A DNA stretch of 64,000 nucleotides, taken from contig NZ_PDJJ01000001.1 in NCBI RefSeq assembly GCF_002563715.1, positions 2,294,001 to 2,358,000 on the forward strand. The letters run 5' to 3'. Shown one piece after another: positions 10,881-19,233 of the stretch. A program made the position numbers and the translations under genes. How positions within the stretch are numbered: position 1 is the stretch's first letter; each line of letters opens with the position of its first letter. The stretch comes from Isoptericola jiangsuensis. GTDB taxonomy: Bacteria; Actinomycetota; Actinomycetes; Actinomycetales; Cellulomonadaceae. The notes under the pieces are model-generated. The model was not told the DNA's origin. It did not search any database and saw only the letters and a program-made list of their open reading frames with translations.

Positions 10881-11681
10881 TCAGGCGGGTGCGGCGGCGG
10901 GCCGTGGTGCGCCGCGCACGACGACCCAGGTGAGCCAGAGCACGAGGCCCCACAGCGGGATGCCGAGCGCCAGGTGGGCCGTGCCGAGCCAGCCGACGTC
11001 ACCGGCGAGGTAGAGCGGCACCTTGACGGCCAGCCGGATGCCGAACAGGCCGACCCAGAACCAGCTGGCCAGCGTGTACCGGCGCACGAGGTCGCGGTCC
11101 TGGCGCCACGCCACGAGCGCTGCCCACGGGCTCGGCTCGGTGGCCCCGGCCGTGCCCCGCTCGTCGTCGGGCCGGTCGGCCTCGGCGGCCTTCTGGACGG
11201 CCTGCTCGGCGAACCCGGAGCGGATCGCCTCGACGAACAGCCCGACCAGCGGCCAGCGCAGGGCGATCGAGACGAGGAACGCGACGAGGTAGGCGGCGTT
11301 GGTCCACAGCCCGACGGCGTAGAAGTCCTCCGCGTCACCGGTGCGCCAGGCCCAGAACACGCCGACCGCGATCCCGAGGACGCCACCGAGGGCCTGGGTG
11401 ACGGGGGTGCGCTGCACGAGCCGCGCCACCACCGCGACCAGCGCCGCGGCGCTGGACGACACCAGCGACCAGGTGAGGTCCTGCGTCACGACGAACACGA
11501 CGACGAACACCAGGCCGGGCAGGATCGCCTCGACCATGCCGCGGACCCCGCCGACGGCGGAGCCGAACGAGAACTCGTCCCCGACGACGGCGCGGACGCC
11601 GCGGGCCGCCTTCGCGGTGACCTTGGCGGTGTCGGACACCTCGGGGGTGCCGGACGACGGCTGGGGCGGGGGCGTGCTCAC
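10881..11681 (-). CDS. DUF3159 membrane protein
   Basis: 266-residue integral membrane protein of unknown function with about five or six hydrophobic spans (for example AILPGLVFVVVFVV and LWGLVLWLTWVVVRG). I recognise DUF3159 from EFSFGSAVGGVRGMVEAILPGLVF and the RxLVRRYTLASWFWVGLF segment. The GTG at 11681 overlaps the stop of the upstream OB-fold gene by four bases (GTGA), so translation is coupled. It sits downstream of DUF3710 and the OB-fold gene, an arrangement conserved across actinobacteria. No activity is known. Confidence 0.85.
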   Translation of the reverse strand: MSTPPPQPSSGTPEVSDTAKVTAKAARGVRAVVGDEFSFGSAVGGVRGMVEAILPGLVFVVVFVVTQDLTWSLVSSSAAALVAVVARLVQRTPVTQALGGVLGIAVGVFWAWRTGDAEDFYAVGLWTNAAYLVAFLVSIALRWPLVGLFVEAIRSGFAEQAVQKAAEADRPDDERGTAGATEPSPWAALVAWRQDRDLVRRYTLASWFWVGLFGIRLAVKVPLYLAGDVGWLGTAHLALGIPLWGLVLWLTWVVVRGAPRPAAAPA

Positions 11682-12046
11682 TCGCCCGCCCAGGCGCGCA
11701 GCTCGTAGCGGGGGTTGTACAGCGTGCGGCGGCCGTCGCGGAGCGTCACCATGCCGTCGACCCGCAGGCGGCGGCCCGGCTCGATGCCCGCGATCTCGCG
11801 GCGGCCGAGCCACACGAGGTCGAGGGAGCCGGTGCCGTCGAACAGCTCGGCCTCGACCGTGGGGACCTCGCCGCGCGGGTGCAGCACGACGGAACGCAGG
11901 ACGCCCGACACGGACACGCGGCAGCGCGGCGCGGCGTCGGAGACGGGGGTGCAGCCGACGACCTCCGCGGCGGCGTGCCGCTCGTCGTCGGCGGCGACGT
12001 CGTCGGTGGAGGCGAGGGCCGACCGGACCAGGGTGCGCAGCGACAT
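11678..12046 (-). CDS. OB-fold nucleic-acid-binding domain protein
   Basis: 122 residues. The whole second half is an OB-fold of the RecG/tRNA-anticodon-binding type: CRVSVSGVLRSVVLHPRGEVPTVEA, LFDGTGSLDLVWLGRREIAGIEPGRRLRVDGMV, then TLYNPRYEL. It probably binds DNA or RNA. The start lies five bases after the DUF3710 stop and the end overlaps DUF3159 by four bases, so it is the middle gene of a three-gene operon. Its partner and role are not established in the family as far as I know. Confidence 0.85.
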   Translation of the reverse strand: MSLRTLVRSALASTDDVAADDERHAAAEVVGCTPVSDAAPRCRVSVSGVLRSVVLHPRGEVPTVEAELFDGTGSLDLVWLGRREIAGIEPGRRLRVDGMVTLRDGRRTLYNPRYELRAWAGE

Positions 12047-12051
12047 GGCCG

Positions 12052-12789
12052 TCAGCGGATCTCGGTGATCTCGGGCCCGCGCTTGAGCGGGTCGAACGCG
12101 GGGGCCTCGTCGCCGGTGTCGACCGGGGCCGCGGCGGCGTCCTTGCGGGCCTGCTCGGGCAGCGTGAGGGCGAGGAGGTCGCGCGGGGGACGCGGGCTGC
12201 CGTCGCGGACGACGACCACGTTGGCGAACACGGACTCCAGCGGCTTCGCGGCCTCCGGGTCCACGGCGGCCCGGCCGGACAGGACGCCGCGCAGGAACCA
12301 GCGGGGGCCGTCGACGCCGACGAAGCGGGCCGGGCGGACGCCGGTCGTGCCGTCGGGCGCGGTGGCGGGGACGCGGGCGATGAGCTCGCGGCCGAAGACG
12401 CCGGGGACGTCGTCCACGGTGCCGCCCTGCTTGGTCAGGGAGGTCGCGATCTCCTCGCGCACCTCGTCCCAGATGCCGTCGGTGCGCGGGGCGGCGAAGG
12501 CCTGCACCTGCAGCACGGAACCCTGCAGGGAGGCGGCGACGCCGGTCACCTTCTGCGACTTCTTGTCGACCTCCATGCGCAGCTGGAGGCCGGGCAGGAC
12601 CGGCAGCCAGATGGCGCCGAGGTCGACCCGCGGACCCATGACCGACACCTGCGAGGAGTCGAACGGCCCGCGCTGGGGCGCGTCGGGGGCGGCGGCGGCA
12701 GCCTGCGCCTCCTGGCCTGCCGGGGTGCTCTCGCCCTCGAGCGCGGACTCGGCTTGCGTCGACGACGCCTTGCGCCGGAACAGACCCAC
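12052..12789 (-). CDS. DUF3710 domain protein
   Basis: 245-residue soluble protein of unknown function, first gene of the DUF3710 / OB-fold / DUF3159 operon. The DUF3710 core runs from about residue 45 (DLGAIWLPVLPGLQLRMEVD) to ~215 (PPRDLLALTLPEQARKD), with WFLRGVLSGRAA in the middle. The first 45 residues are acidic, Ala-rich and probably disordered. The GTG at 12789 is preferred over an in-frame GTG at 12819, because AAGGAGAT lies seven bases before 12789 and the product then begins MGLFRRK, which resembles family members. The dut gene lies just upstream on the same strand. Confidence 0.85.
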   Translation of the reverse strand: MGLFRRKASSTQAESALEGESTPAGQEAQAAAAAPDAPQRGPFDSSQVSVMGPRVDLGAIWLPVLPGLQLRMEVDKKSQKVTGVAASLQGSVLQVQAFAAPRTDGIWDEVREEIATSLTKQGGTVDDVPGVFGRELIARVPATAPDGTTGVRPARFVGVDGPRWFLRGVLSGRAAVDPEAAKPLESVFANVVVVRDGSPRPPRDLLALTLPEQARKDAAAAPVDTGDEAPAFDPLKRGPEITEIR

Positions 12790-12881
12790 CAGGGATCTCC
12801 TTGTCTCGTCGGTCGGCACGGCGTTGCGCCGTACCTCTCCCAGCGTAGACCGCCGTGGCCGACGGTCCGTGAACCCGCAGG

Positions 12882-13364
12882 TCAGGCCCGGCCGAACCCT
12901 CCGCTGGAGCCGAACCCGCCCTCGCCGCGGTGCGACCCCGGCAGGGTCCGGGCGACCAGGAAGCGGGCGTGCTCGACCTTCTGGACGACCAGCTGGGCGA
13001 CCCGGTCGCCCCGCCGCAGCCGCACCGTCTCGCGCGGGTCGGTGTTCGCGAGGATCACCTTGACCTCGCCGCGGTAGCCCGCGTCGATCGTGCCCGGGGC
13101 GTTGACGACCGTGACACCGTGCTTGGCCGCGAGGCCCGAGCGGGGGTGCACGAACGCGGCGTAGCCCTCGGGCAGCGCGATCGCGATCCCGGTGGGCACC
13201 AGCGTCCGCTCGCCGGGGCCGAGCTCGACGTCGACGGTGGTCACCAGGTCGGCGCCCGCGTCACCCGGGTGGGCGTACGACGGGGCGGGGACGCCGTCGA
13301 GCAGGGTCACCAGCACGTCCACCGTGCTCGGGTCGGTCGCCGACAGGTTCGGGTCATGAGGCAC
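12882..13364 (-). CDS. dut: dUTP diphosphatase
   Basis: Homotrimeric dUTPase that hydrolyses dUTP to dUMP and PPi, keeping uracil out of DNA and feeding dTMP synthesis. All five motifs are present in 160 residues: DAGADL (35-40), PRSGLA (74-79), GTIDAGYRGE (91-100), RGDRVAQLV (118-126) and the glycine-rich C-terminal lid RGEGGFGSSG (146-155). Length matches the family. Start GTG 13364 lacks a Shine-Dalgarno but has TAGGCT six bases upstream, so the mRNA is probably leaderless. It is divergent from the DUF3093 gene and upstream of DUF3710, as in M. tuberculosis. Confidence 0.96.
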   Translation of the reverse strand: MPHDPNLSATDPSTVDVLVTLLDGVPAPSYAHPGDAGADLVTTVDVELGPGERTLVPTGIAIALPEGYAAFVHPRSGLAAKHGVTVVNAPGTIDAGYRGEVKVILANTDPRETVRLRRGDRVAQLVVQKVEHARFLVARTLPGSHRGEGGFGSSGGFGRA

Positions 13365-13407
13365 CGGGGCAGCCTATCCGACCTGCCGGGCCTGCGATGA
13401 TGTCCCC

Positions 13408-13902
13408 ATGAACGACGTGTCCGCCCGACCGGGGCACGCCCCAGAGCCCGTCCCCGCCCCCTTCCGCGAGCGGCTCCTGCCCGGTCCCGGCGCCTGGCTG
13501 ATCGCCCTCGGGCTCGGGGTGATCGCCGCCGTGATCATGCTCCCGCTGCAGCCGCTCATGGCTCCCGGCGTCGGTGTCCTCGTGGGCGCGGCCACCGTGG
13601 TGGCCCTGGTGGCGACGTCCCCGGTGGTCGAGGTCGGCGACGGGGTGCTGCGGGCCGGCCCGGCCCGGGTCCCCGTGGACCTGCTGGGCCGGGTCACCCC
13701 CATCTTCAGCGCCGAGGAGATGCGGGTCGCGCTCGGTCCCGACCTCGACGCCCGCGCCTACGTGTGCCTGCGCAGCTGGGCCCGCACCGGGCTGCGGGTC
13801 GAGCTGCGGGACCCCGGCGACCCGACCCCCTACTGGCTGGTCTCGACCCGCCGCCCGGACGAGCTGGCCGAGGCGCTGGTCGCCGCGGGGGCCGGGGGCT
13901 GA
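13408..13902 (+). CDS. DUF3093 membrane protein
   Basis: 164 residues. Two hydrophobic helices (AWLIALGLGVIAAVIMLPL and PGVGVLVGAATVVALVATS, ~30-70) are followed by a small cytosolic domain: VVEVGDGVLRAGPARVPVDLLGRV, then PYWLVSTRRPDELAEAL. This matches DUF3093, a function-unknown family found beside dut in actinobacteria. The ATG at 13408 has a GATGAT box six bases before it and no ribosome site. It is divergent from dut with 43 bases between them, and is followed by a bidirectional hairpin. Confidence 0.85.
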   Translation: MNDVSARPGHAPEPVPAPFRERLLPGPGAWLIALGLGVIAAVIMLPLQPLMAPGVGVLVGAATVVALVATSPVVEVGDGVLRAGPARVPVDLLGRVTPIFSAEEMRVALGPDLDARAYVCLRSWARTGLRVELRDPGDPTPYWLVSTRRPDELAEALVAAGAGG

Positions 13903-13937
13903 CCCGGGCGGCGCTCGCCGGCGCCGGGGTACGACGA

Positions 13938-13966
13938 AGGCCGTCACGTCGAGGACGTGACGGCCT
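13938..13966. terminator. Bidirectional hairpin terminator
   Basis: AGGCCGTCACGTC, loop GAG, then its exact complement: a 13-base-pair stem between the convergent DUF3093 and DUF4193 genes. Confidence 0.75.
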
Positions 13967-13995
13967 GTGTGTCGGTACGGGTGGGTGCGGGGCCG

Positions 13996-14295
13996 TCAGG
14001 CCGCGCACTCGGTGCAGATCATCTGGCCCTGCTTCTCGTAGGCCAGCTGGCTGCGGTGGTGCACGAGGAAACAGCTCGAGCACGTGAACTCGTCCGCCTG
14101 GCGAGGCAGGACGCGGACGGCCAGCTCCTCGCCGGAGAGGTCGGCGCCGGGGAGCTCGAAGCCTTCCGCGGCCTCGGTCTCGTCCTCGTCGACGACCCCC
14201 GACGACTTGTCGGAACGACGGGCCTGGAGCTCCTGGATCGAGTCCTGCTCGTTGTCCTCGTCGTTCTTGCGGGGTGCGTCGTAATCGGTGGCCAT
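13996..14295 (-). CDS. DUF4193 zinc-ribbon-like protein
   Basis: 99-residue acidic protein. The N-terminus MATDYDAPRKND, the acidic middle and the C-terminal paired cysteines (FTCSSCFLVHHRSQL, then ICTECAA) identify DUF4193. The two CxxC pairs probably bind one zinc ion. Function is unknown; the family is nearly universal in actinobacteria and small enough to be an RNA-polymerase- or ribosome-associated factor, but that is speculation. GGAG lies ~13 bases before the ATG. A 221-base gap upstream separates it from the inositol phosphatase gene and should hold its promoter; I see no clear consensus there. Confidence 0.9.
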   Translation of the reverse strand: MATDYDAPRKNDEDNEQDSIQELQARRSDKSSGVVDEDETEAAEGFELPGADLSGEELAVRVLPRQADEFTCSSCFLVHHRSQLAYEKQGQMICTECAA

Positions 14296-14516
14296 GTCTG
14301 GTGTCACGCTCCGTGTTCTCTGGATCGGTACGCGCTGATAATGCTCGGCGGTCAGGTTTTGTTCCCGTTCGGCCACCGGATTCTGCACCATCGGCGCCGG
14401 GCTCGCGACACGACGCGGTGTCGTGCCGGTCACATGCGGTCTGACCTGCACGAACACTACGACACCGGCGGCCGACGACCGGCCCGTTCCGGGGTGTGGA
14501 CAGGTGCGTGCCGAGG

Positions 14517-15362
14517 TCAACGACCGGGGGCGTCGGCTCCCGCGGACTCGAGCAGCGCGACCAGCTCGGCCTGACGCTCCGCGACGCCCGCCACGGTCAT
14601 GTCCGACGTCGCCGGCGCGCCGTGCAGGCCGGACACGCGGGCACCCGCCTCGGCGGCCACGAGACCGCCCGCCGCCATGTCCCACGGGTTCAGTCCGCGC
14701 TCGTAGTAGAGGTCGAGGGAGCCGTCGGCGACGAGGCACAGGTCGATCGCGGCCGACCCCAGACGGCGCACGTCGCGCACGCGGGGCAGCACGTGCACGA
14801 GCACCTGCGCCTGGTGGGCCCGGCGGTCGGCGTCGTACCCGAACCCGGTGCCCACCAGGCAGGTCTGCAAGGAGGCCGCCGAGCGGACCTGCACCGCGGT
14901 CCCGTCCCGGTCGGCGCCCTGACCGCGGCCCGCCGACCACGTGACGCCGTCCACGACCGAGTGCACGGCCCCGGCCAGGACGGTCCACGACGCGGGGTCC
15001 GGGTCACCGGCGACCACGGCGACGGACACGGCCCACGAGCTGACGCCGTAGAGGTAGTTGACGGTCCCGTCGATCGGGTCGACCACCCACGTGAGGCCGC
15101 TGGTCCCCGCTGCGGAGCCGCCCTCCTCCCCCAGCACCGCGTCGTGCGGCCGGTGCACGGCGATCCGGCGCCGCAGGAGCTCCTCGGAGGCCCGGTCCAT
15201 CGCGGTCACGGGGTCGACGTCGCTGGACTTCGTGGCGGCGACCTCCACCCGGTCGGGGCGGCCGCCGCGGACCAGCGCGCCGGCCTCCAGGGCCAGGCGA
15301 CGGGCCAGGTCCCGCAGGGCGGCGACGTCGGGCTCGGACGGGACGCGCGGTGAGGTGGTCAC
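14517..15362 (-). CDS. Inositol monophosphatase family protein
   Basis: 281-residue Mg-dependent phosphatase of the SuhB/IMPase family, hydrolysing inositol-1-phosphate or related phosphates (in actinobacteria, for inositol lipids and mycothiol). Metal-site motifs are present: GEEGG, DPIDGTVNYLYG and the C-terminal NPWDMAAGGLVAAEAGARV. The start GTG at 15362 overlaps the stop of the TRIC-like gene by four bases (GTGA), so the two are co-translated. Order matches suhB near dut in M. tuberculosis. The physiological substrate is not determined by sequence. Confidence 0.92.
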   Translation of the reverse strand: MTTSPRVPSEPDVAALRDLARRLALEAGALVRGGRPDRVEVAATKSSDVDPVTAMDRASEELLRRRIAVHRPHDAVLGEEGGSAAGTSGLTWVVDPIDGTVNYLYGVSSWAVSVAVVAGDPDPASWTVLAGAVHSVVDGVTWSAGRGQGADRDGTAVQVRSAASLQTCLVGTGFGYDADRRAHQAQVLVHVLPRVRDVRRLGSAAIDLCLVADGSLDLYYERGLNPWDMAAGGLVAAEAGARVSGLHGAPATSDMTVAGVAERQAELVALLESAGADAPGR

Positions 15363-16024
15363 GTGTCCATACTGCCCGAGTCGCGACCCCACCGGCCGGT
15401 CCATCCCACCCCGACGTGCGGCACGAGCCAGCCCCGCCACAGCGCCAGCAGCCGGAAGCCGAGCACGACGACCGCGACGAGGACGGCCGTCCACCAGGAC
15501 CACAGGTCGGCCGTCCACAGCAGGCCGACCGCCCCGGCGCCCAGGATGGCGGGGATGGCGTAGAGCTGCCGGTCGGCGAAGATGAGCGGCACCTCCCCCA
15601 CGAGCATGTCGCGCAGCACGCCGCCGCCCACGCCGGTCAGGACGCCCACCACGACGGACGCGAGGAGCCCGGCGCCGAGCTCGAGGGACTTGGTGGTGCC
15701 CTGGACGACGAACAGGGACAGCGCGGCGGCGTCGAGCACGATGACGCTGCGCCGCAGCCGCGCGAGGCCCGGGTGCAGGACGCAGGTGACGAGCCCGGCG
15801 CCGACGGCCGCGACGACCAGCGGCCACTGGGAGATGCCGACGGGCGGGGTGTCCCCGATGAGGACGTCGCGCAGGATCCCGCCGCCCAGGCCGCACACCC
15901 AGGCCAGGACGAGGACCCCGAACACGTCGAACTTCTTGCGCACGGCGGCGAGCCCGCCCGAGACGGCCGAGACGAACACCGCGACCAGCTCGAGGACCGT
16001 CGTTCCGGCGGCCAGAGTCTCCAT
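15359..16024 (-). CDS. TRIC-type cation channel family protein (UPF0126)
   Basis: 221-residue membrane protein with seven hydrophobic helices arranged as two repeats, each with a conserved glycine-rich turn: GLGGGILRDVLIGDTPP and GVGGGVLRDMLVGEVPL. This is the bacterial/archaeal UPF0126 (YadS/YicG) family, whose members form trimeric cation channels related to animal TRIC. It is followed directly by the inositol phosphatase with a four-base overlap. No clear ribosome site precedes ATG 16024. It is divergent from sepH across 136 bases. The ion passed is unknown. Confidence 0.88.
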   Translation of the reverse strand: METLAAGTTVLELVAVFVSAVSGGLAAVRKKFDVFGVLVLAWVCGLGGGILRDVLIGDTPPVGISQWPLVVAAVGAGLVTCVLHPGLARLRRSVIVLDAAALSLFVVQGTTKSLELGAGLLASVVVGVLTGVGGGVLRDMLVGEVPLIFADRQLYAIPAILGAGAVGLLWTADLWSWWTAVLVAVVVLGFRLLALWRGWLVPHVGVGWTGRWGRDSGSMDT

Positions 16025-16160
16025 GGCGCCATCCTCCCAGGCGTGCCGCGGGGCGGCGAGAATGCGCGGCACACCGACGCGCCTGCGTCCGCAGCCGCGC
16101 ACCGGGTGGCACCCTCGAACGAGCGGGCCCGCCGCGCGGGCGGGCTGCTGAGGAGGAACC

Positions 16161-17333
16161 ATGGCCGAGCTGGAGCTCGTGACGCTGCACGAGGACGCCG
16201 AGCGCCTGGTCCTGCGCGGGCCCGGGGGCGTCGAGCACACCCTGGCGATCACCGAGGCCCTGCGGGCCGCGGTGCGGCGCGACCGGCCGCGGACGGAGGC
16301 GCTGCGCGCCCAGTCCGAGGCGACGCTGCGACCCCGCGAGGTGCAGGCGCGCCTGCGGGCGGGCGCGTCCGCGGAGGAGCTCGCCGCCGAGTCCGGGCTT
16401 CCCCTGGAGCACGTGCAGCGGTACGAGTGGCCGGTCGTGGCCGAGCGCGACCACGTCGTGGCGCAGGTGCGCTCCCACCGCGTCGACCCGGAGTCCGCCA
16501 CGACCCTGGGTGAGCTGGCGGACCGGCGGCTCGTGGCGCGGGGCGTCGAACGGGACGGCGCGACCTGGTCGGCGCGCCGCGAGGGCTCGGCACCGTGGCA
16601 GGTCGAGGTCCGGTTCGTGGCGGGCGACCGCGAGCGGACCGCCACCTGGTCGTTCGACCCGCGCGGCCGGGCGGTGCAGTCGGTCGACGACGAGGCCCGG
16701 TGGCTCGGCCAGCCCGACGACCCCCTCTCGCCCGAGATCCTCGGTGTGCCCGCGGGCCGACCGGCCGCGCGTCGGCCGGTCCCGGCCGACGACTCCACGG
16801 CGCGACTCCTGGACGACCTCGCCGACCGGCGTGGGCAGCGGCCGTCGCGGAACCGCCCGGGTCGCCCTGACCCGGAGGCCCCGGGCGACCGGGACGCCGA
16901 GGGCCCGGACGACGCGGACCCCGCCCCGGCCCGGATCGTCGACCTCGGGGCGCGCCGCGACGCCGGACGCTCCGGCCCGCCGGAGCCGGTGCCCGTGGGG
17001 GCCGACGCCGCGTCCGGGCACGAGCCCGGTCCGGTGCCGCGCGACGCGGCCGACCCGCCCGCGGACCACGACGACTCGTCGGGGCGGCAGGGTCCCGACG
17101 TGGCCACGCAGGGCGTCCTCGACGACGACCTCGGCGCGGACGCCCCGCCCGCGCGGCCGCGGCCCACGATCGACGCCGCGCGCACCGTGGTCGGCGAGGT
17201 GCCGGCGCCGCCGTCCCCGCCGTCGGCGGACGCCAAGCCGTCGGCCGCGCGCCGCGGCGGCCGCAAGGGGCGCCCGCAGGTGCCGTCGTGGGACGAGATC
17301 GTGTTCGGCGGGGCGCGCCCCTCCTCCCCCTGA
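16161..17333 (+). CDS. sepH: Cell division protein SepH (DUF3071)
   Basis: 390 residues. The N-terminal DUF3071 domain (~1-175) starts MAELELVTLHEDAERLVL and contains a helix-turn-helix-like segment (RPREVQARLRAGASAEELAAESGLPLEHVQRYE). The rest is Pro/Arg/Asp-rich and disordered, ending in a short conserved tail RKGRPQVPSWDEIVFG. In Streptomyces SepH binds FtsZ and promotes its assembly during septation; the HTH-like part and the C-terminal tail are the conserved modules. AGGAGG lies four bases before the ATG, one of the best ribosome sites in the window. It is convergent with thymidine kinase. Confidence 0.92.
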   Translation: MAELELVTLHEDAERLVLRGPGGVEHTLAITEALRAAVRRDRPRTEALRAQSEATLRPREVQARLRAGASAEELAAESGLPLEHVQRYEWPVVAERDHVVAQVRSHRVDPESATTLGELADRRLVARGVERDGATWSARREGSAPWQVEVRFVAGDRERTATWSFDPRGRAVQSVDDEARWLGQPDDPLSPEILGVPAGRPAARRPVPADDSTARLLDDLADRRGQRPSRNRPGRPDPEAPGDRDAEGPDDADPAPARIVDLGARRDAGRSGPPEPVPVGADAASGHEPGPVPRDAADPPADHDDSSGRQGPDVATQGVLDDDLGADAPPARPRPTIDAARTVVGEVPAPPSPPSADAKPSAARRGGRKGRPQVPSWDEIVFGGARPSSP

Positions 17334-17338
17334 CCCGG

Positions 17339-17364
17339 CCCCGCCTCCTCGGACGGGGGGCGGG
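17339..17364. terminator. Possible weak hairpin terminator
   Basis: A CCCGCC / GGCGGG stem of six base pairs with a long loop lies between the convergent sepH and tdk genes. It is short and could be coincidental in DNA of this composition. Confidence 0.3.
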
Positions 17365-18012
17365 TCAGGGCACGTCGAGCAGCGTGCCGGTGGCCGGCGC
17401 GCGCCTCCGGGCGGCGTCGGCCGTCATGCGGCGCATGTGGTGGCGGCGGCACAGCACCTCGTACGCCACCTCGCCGGCGCCGGAGCGCACGTCCCCGACG
17501 ACGACCTGGTCGCCCTCGACCACCATGACGCCGTCCACCGTGCGCGCGTTGTGCGTGGCCCGCGCCCCGCACCAGCACAGCGAACGGACCTGGAGCACCT
17601 CGACGCGGTCCGCGAGCTCGACGAGCCGCGCGGAACCCGGGAACAGGCGGGTGCGGAAGTCGGCGGTGATCCCGAAGGCGAACACGTCGATCTCGGTCTC
17701 GTCGACGAGCCGCGCGAGCTGCTCCACCTGCTCCGGCGAGTAGAACTGCGCCTCGTCGCACACCAGGTAGTCCACGGGCCGCCCCTCGCGCCCCTCGGCC
17801 TCGATGACGGCCCAGAAGTCGGTGTCGTCACCGACCTCGCGGGCGTCCACCTCCAGCCCGAGCCGGGACGACAGCCGGGACGCACCGGCGCGGTCGTCGC
17901 GCGTGAAGATGATGCCGCGCCGGCCGCGCGCCCGGTGGTTGTGGTCGGTCTGCAGCGCCAGGGTGGACTTGCCGGAGTCCATGGTCCCGGAGAAGAAGAC
18001 GAGCTCGGCCAT
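17365..18012 (-). CDS. tdk: Thymidine kinase
   Basis: 215-residue type II thymidine kinase that phosphorylates thymidine to dTMP in salvage. Walker A is GTMDSGKST (9-17), the DEAQFY motif supplies the catalytic acid, and cysteines in the SLCWCGARATHN and CRRHH segments form the structural zinc site. Length matches the family. The start is ATG 18012, just downstream of the phosphodiesterase stop at 18025, so it may be the last gene of a four-gene run (DUF5998, phosphodiesterase, tdk). The intact lasso and zinc residues argue for an active enzyme. Confidence 0.95.
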   Translation of the reverse strand: MAELVFFSGTMDSGKSTLALQTDHNHRARGRRGIIFTRDDRAGASRLSSRLGLEVDAREVGDDTDFWAVIEAEGREGRPVDYLVCDEAQFYSPEQVEQLARLVDETEIDVFAFGITADFRTRLFPGSARLVELADRVEVLQVRSLCWCGARATHNARTVDGVMVVEGDQVVVGDVRSGAGEVAYEVLCRRHHMRRMTADAARRRAPATGTLLDVP

Positions 18013-18024
18013 GAATGGTCCTCC

Positions 18025-19233
18025 TCAGGCCGCGACGAGCAGCGGGACGTGCATCTCGGTGGGGGTGAGCGACCCGTGCACGCCGGGCATCTGCCGGGCG
18101 GGCGCCGGGTGGATCCGCGAGTCGACGACGGTGGCGCGGCCCCGGGCCACGGCCAGCACGTCCCCGACGACGGGCCGGACGTGGTCGGCGACGGGACCGA
18201 ACCAGCCGGCCGCGACCGCGTCGGCACCCGTGACCACCAGCGCGTCGTCGCCGAGGGCGTCGGCCCAGCGGGTGGCGAGCGCCGCGACGTCCGCGCCGGG
18301 CGCGGCGTAGACGTGGCCGAACCGCGGCTCGCCGCCCAGCAGGGCGACGTCCCGCGCGAGCTCGGGGTGCGTGGCGACGTCGTGCTGGCGCGCCGGGTCG
18401 GTGGCGACCATCCCGTGGTCGGCGGTGACGACGACCACCGTGCCGCGCGGGACGGACCGGGCGAGGCGGCGCAGCTCGCCGTCGACCTCCTCCAGGGCGT
18501 GCCCCCACTGCCACGAGTCGGGGCCGTCGCGGTGGCCGGTCTTGTCGACGTCGCCGAGGTAGAGGTACACCAGGCCCTCGGCGCGCAGGGCCCGCACGGT
18601 GGCGTCGACGGCGTCCGCGGCCCGTTCCGCGACGACGTGGCGCGGGCCGCGCAGCGCGGCGCGCGTCATGCCGGACCCGGCGAACTTGGCGCGGCCGGGC
18701 GCGACGACGGGGAGCGCGGCCCCGATCTGCTCCAGGACCGTCGGCTCGCGCTGCAGGTCCTGCGGGTCGACGCCGAACGTGCCGGACATCTTGGGTCCGG
18801 GCCGGTACGGGTCGGACTGCTCGGTCCACGACACGAGGGTCGCCAGGCCACCGGTCGCGGGGTTGCGCTGGGTGTAGCCCAGCATGCCCGTCAGGCCGGG
18901 CGAGGTGCCGGTGCCGAACGTCGCCAGCGCCGCCGCCGTGGTGGAGGGCGCGCTCGTGGTCACGGTGCGGCCGTCGCGCAGCAGGCCCCGAAGGAACGGG
19001 GCGTGGCCGCCCCGCTCGGCGAGGTTGTGCATCCCGAGGCCGTCGACGAGCACGACGACGACCCGGCGGGCGTCGGGCAGGCCGAGCGCGGCGCGGGCGG
19101 TCCCGGACTCGATGCCGGTGGCGGTGGTGACGTCGATCCCGAGGCTGCCGGCGACGGCGGGCAGCACCGCGGCGAGCGATCCCGTGCCGTACGAGGGCGC
19201 CGTGAGGTCGTCCGGCAGGACGATCGTGCTCAT
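18025..19233 (-). CDS. Alkaline-phosphatase-superfamily nucleotide pyrophosphatase/phosphodiesterase
   Basis: 402 residues. The alkaline phosphatase superfamily fold is shown by VVVVLVDGLGMHN (metal Asp), the nucleophile region TSAPSTTAAALATFGTGTSPGLTGMLGY (Thr/Ser), DVDKTGHRDG, and VVVTADHGMV with its two metal ligands. It most resembles the type I phosphodiesterase/nucleotide pyrophosphatase subgroup. No signal peptide is seen, so action is probably cytoplasmic. The start overlaps the DUF5998 stop by four bases (ATGA), giving coupled translation. The substrate is unknown; in Streptomyces a similar gene lies near sepH. Confidence 0.85.
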   Translation of the reverse strand: MSTIVLPDDLTAPSYGTGSLAAVLPAVAGSLGIDVTTATGIESGTARAALGLPDARRVVVVLVDGLGMHNLAERGGHAPFLRGLLRDGRTVTTSAPSTTAAALATFGTGTSPGLTGMLGYTQRNPATGGLATLVSWTEQSDPYRPGPKMSGTFGVDPQDLQREPTVLEQIGAALPVVAPGRAKFAGSGMTRAALRGPRHVVAERAADAVDATVRALRAEGLVYLYLGDVDKTGHRDGPDSWQWGHALEEVDGELRRLARSVPRGTVVVVTADHGMVATDPARQHDVATHPELARDVALLGGEPRFGHVYAAPGADVAALATRWADALGDDALVVTGADAVAAGWFGPVADHVRPVVGDVLAVARGRATVVDSRIHPAPARQMPGVHGSLTPTEMHVPLLVAA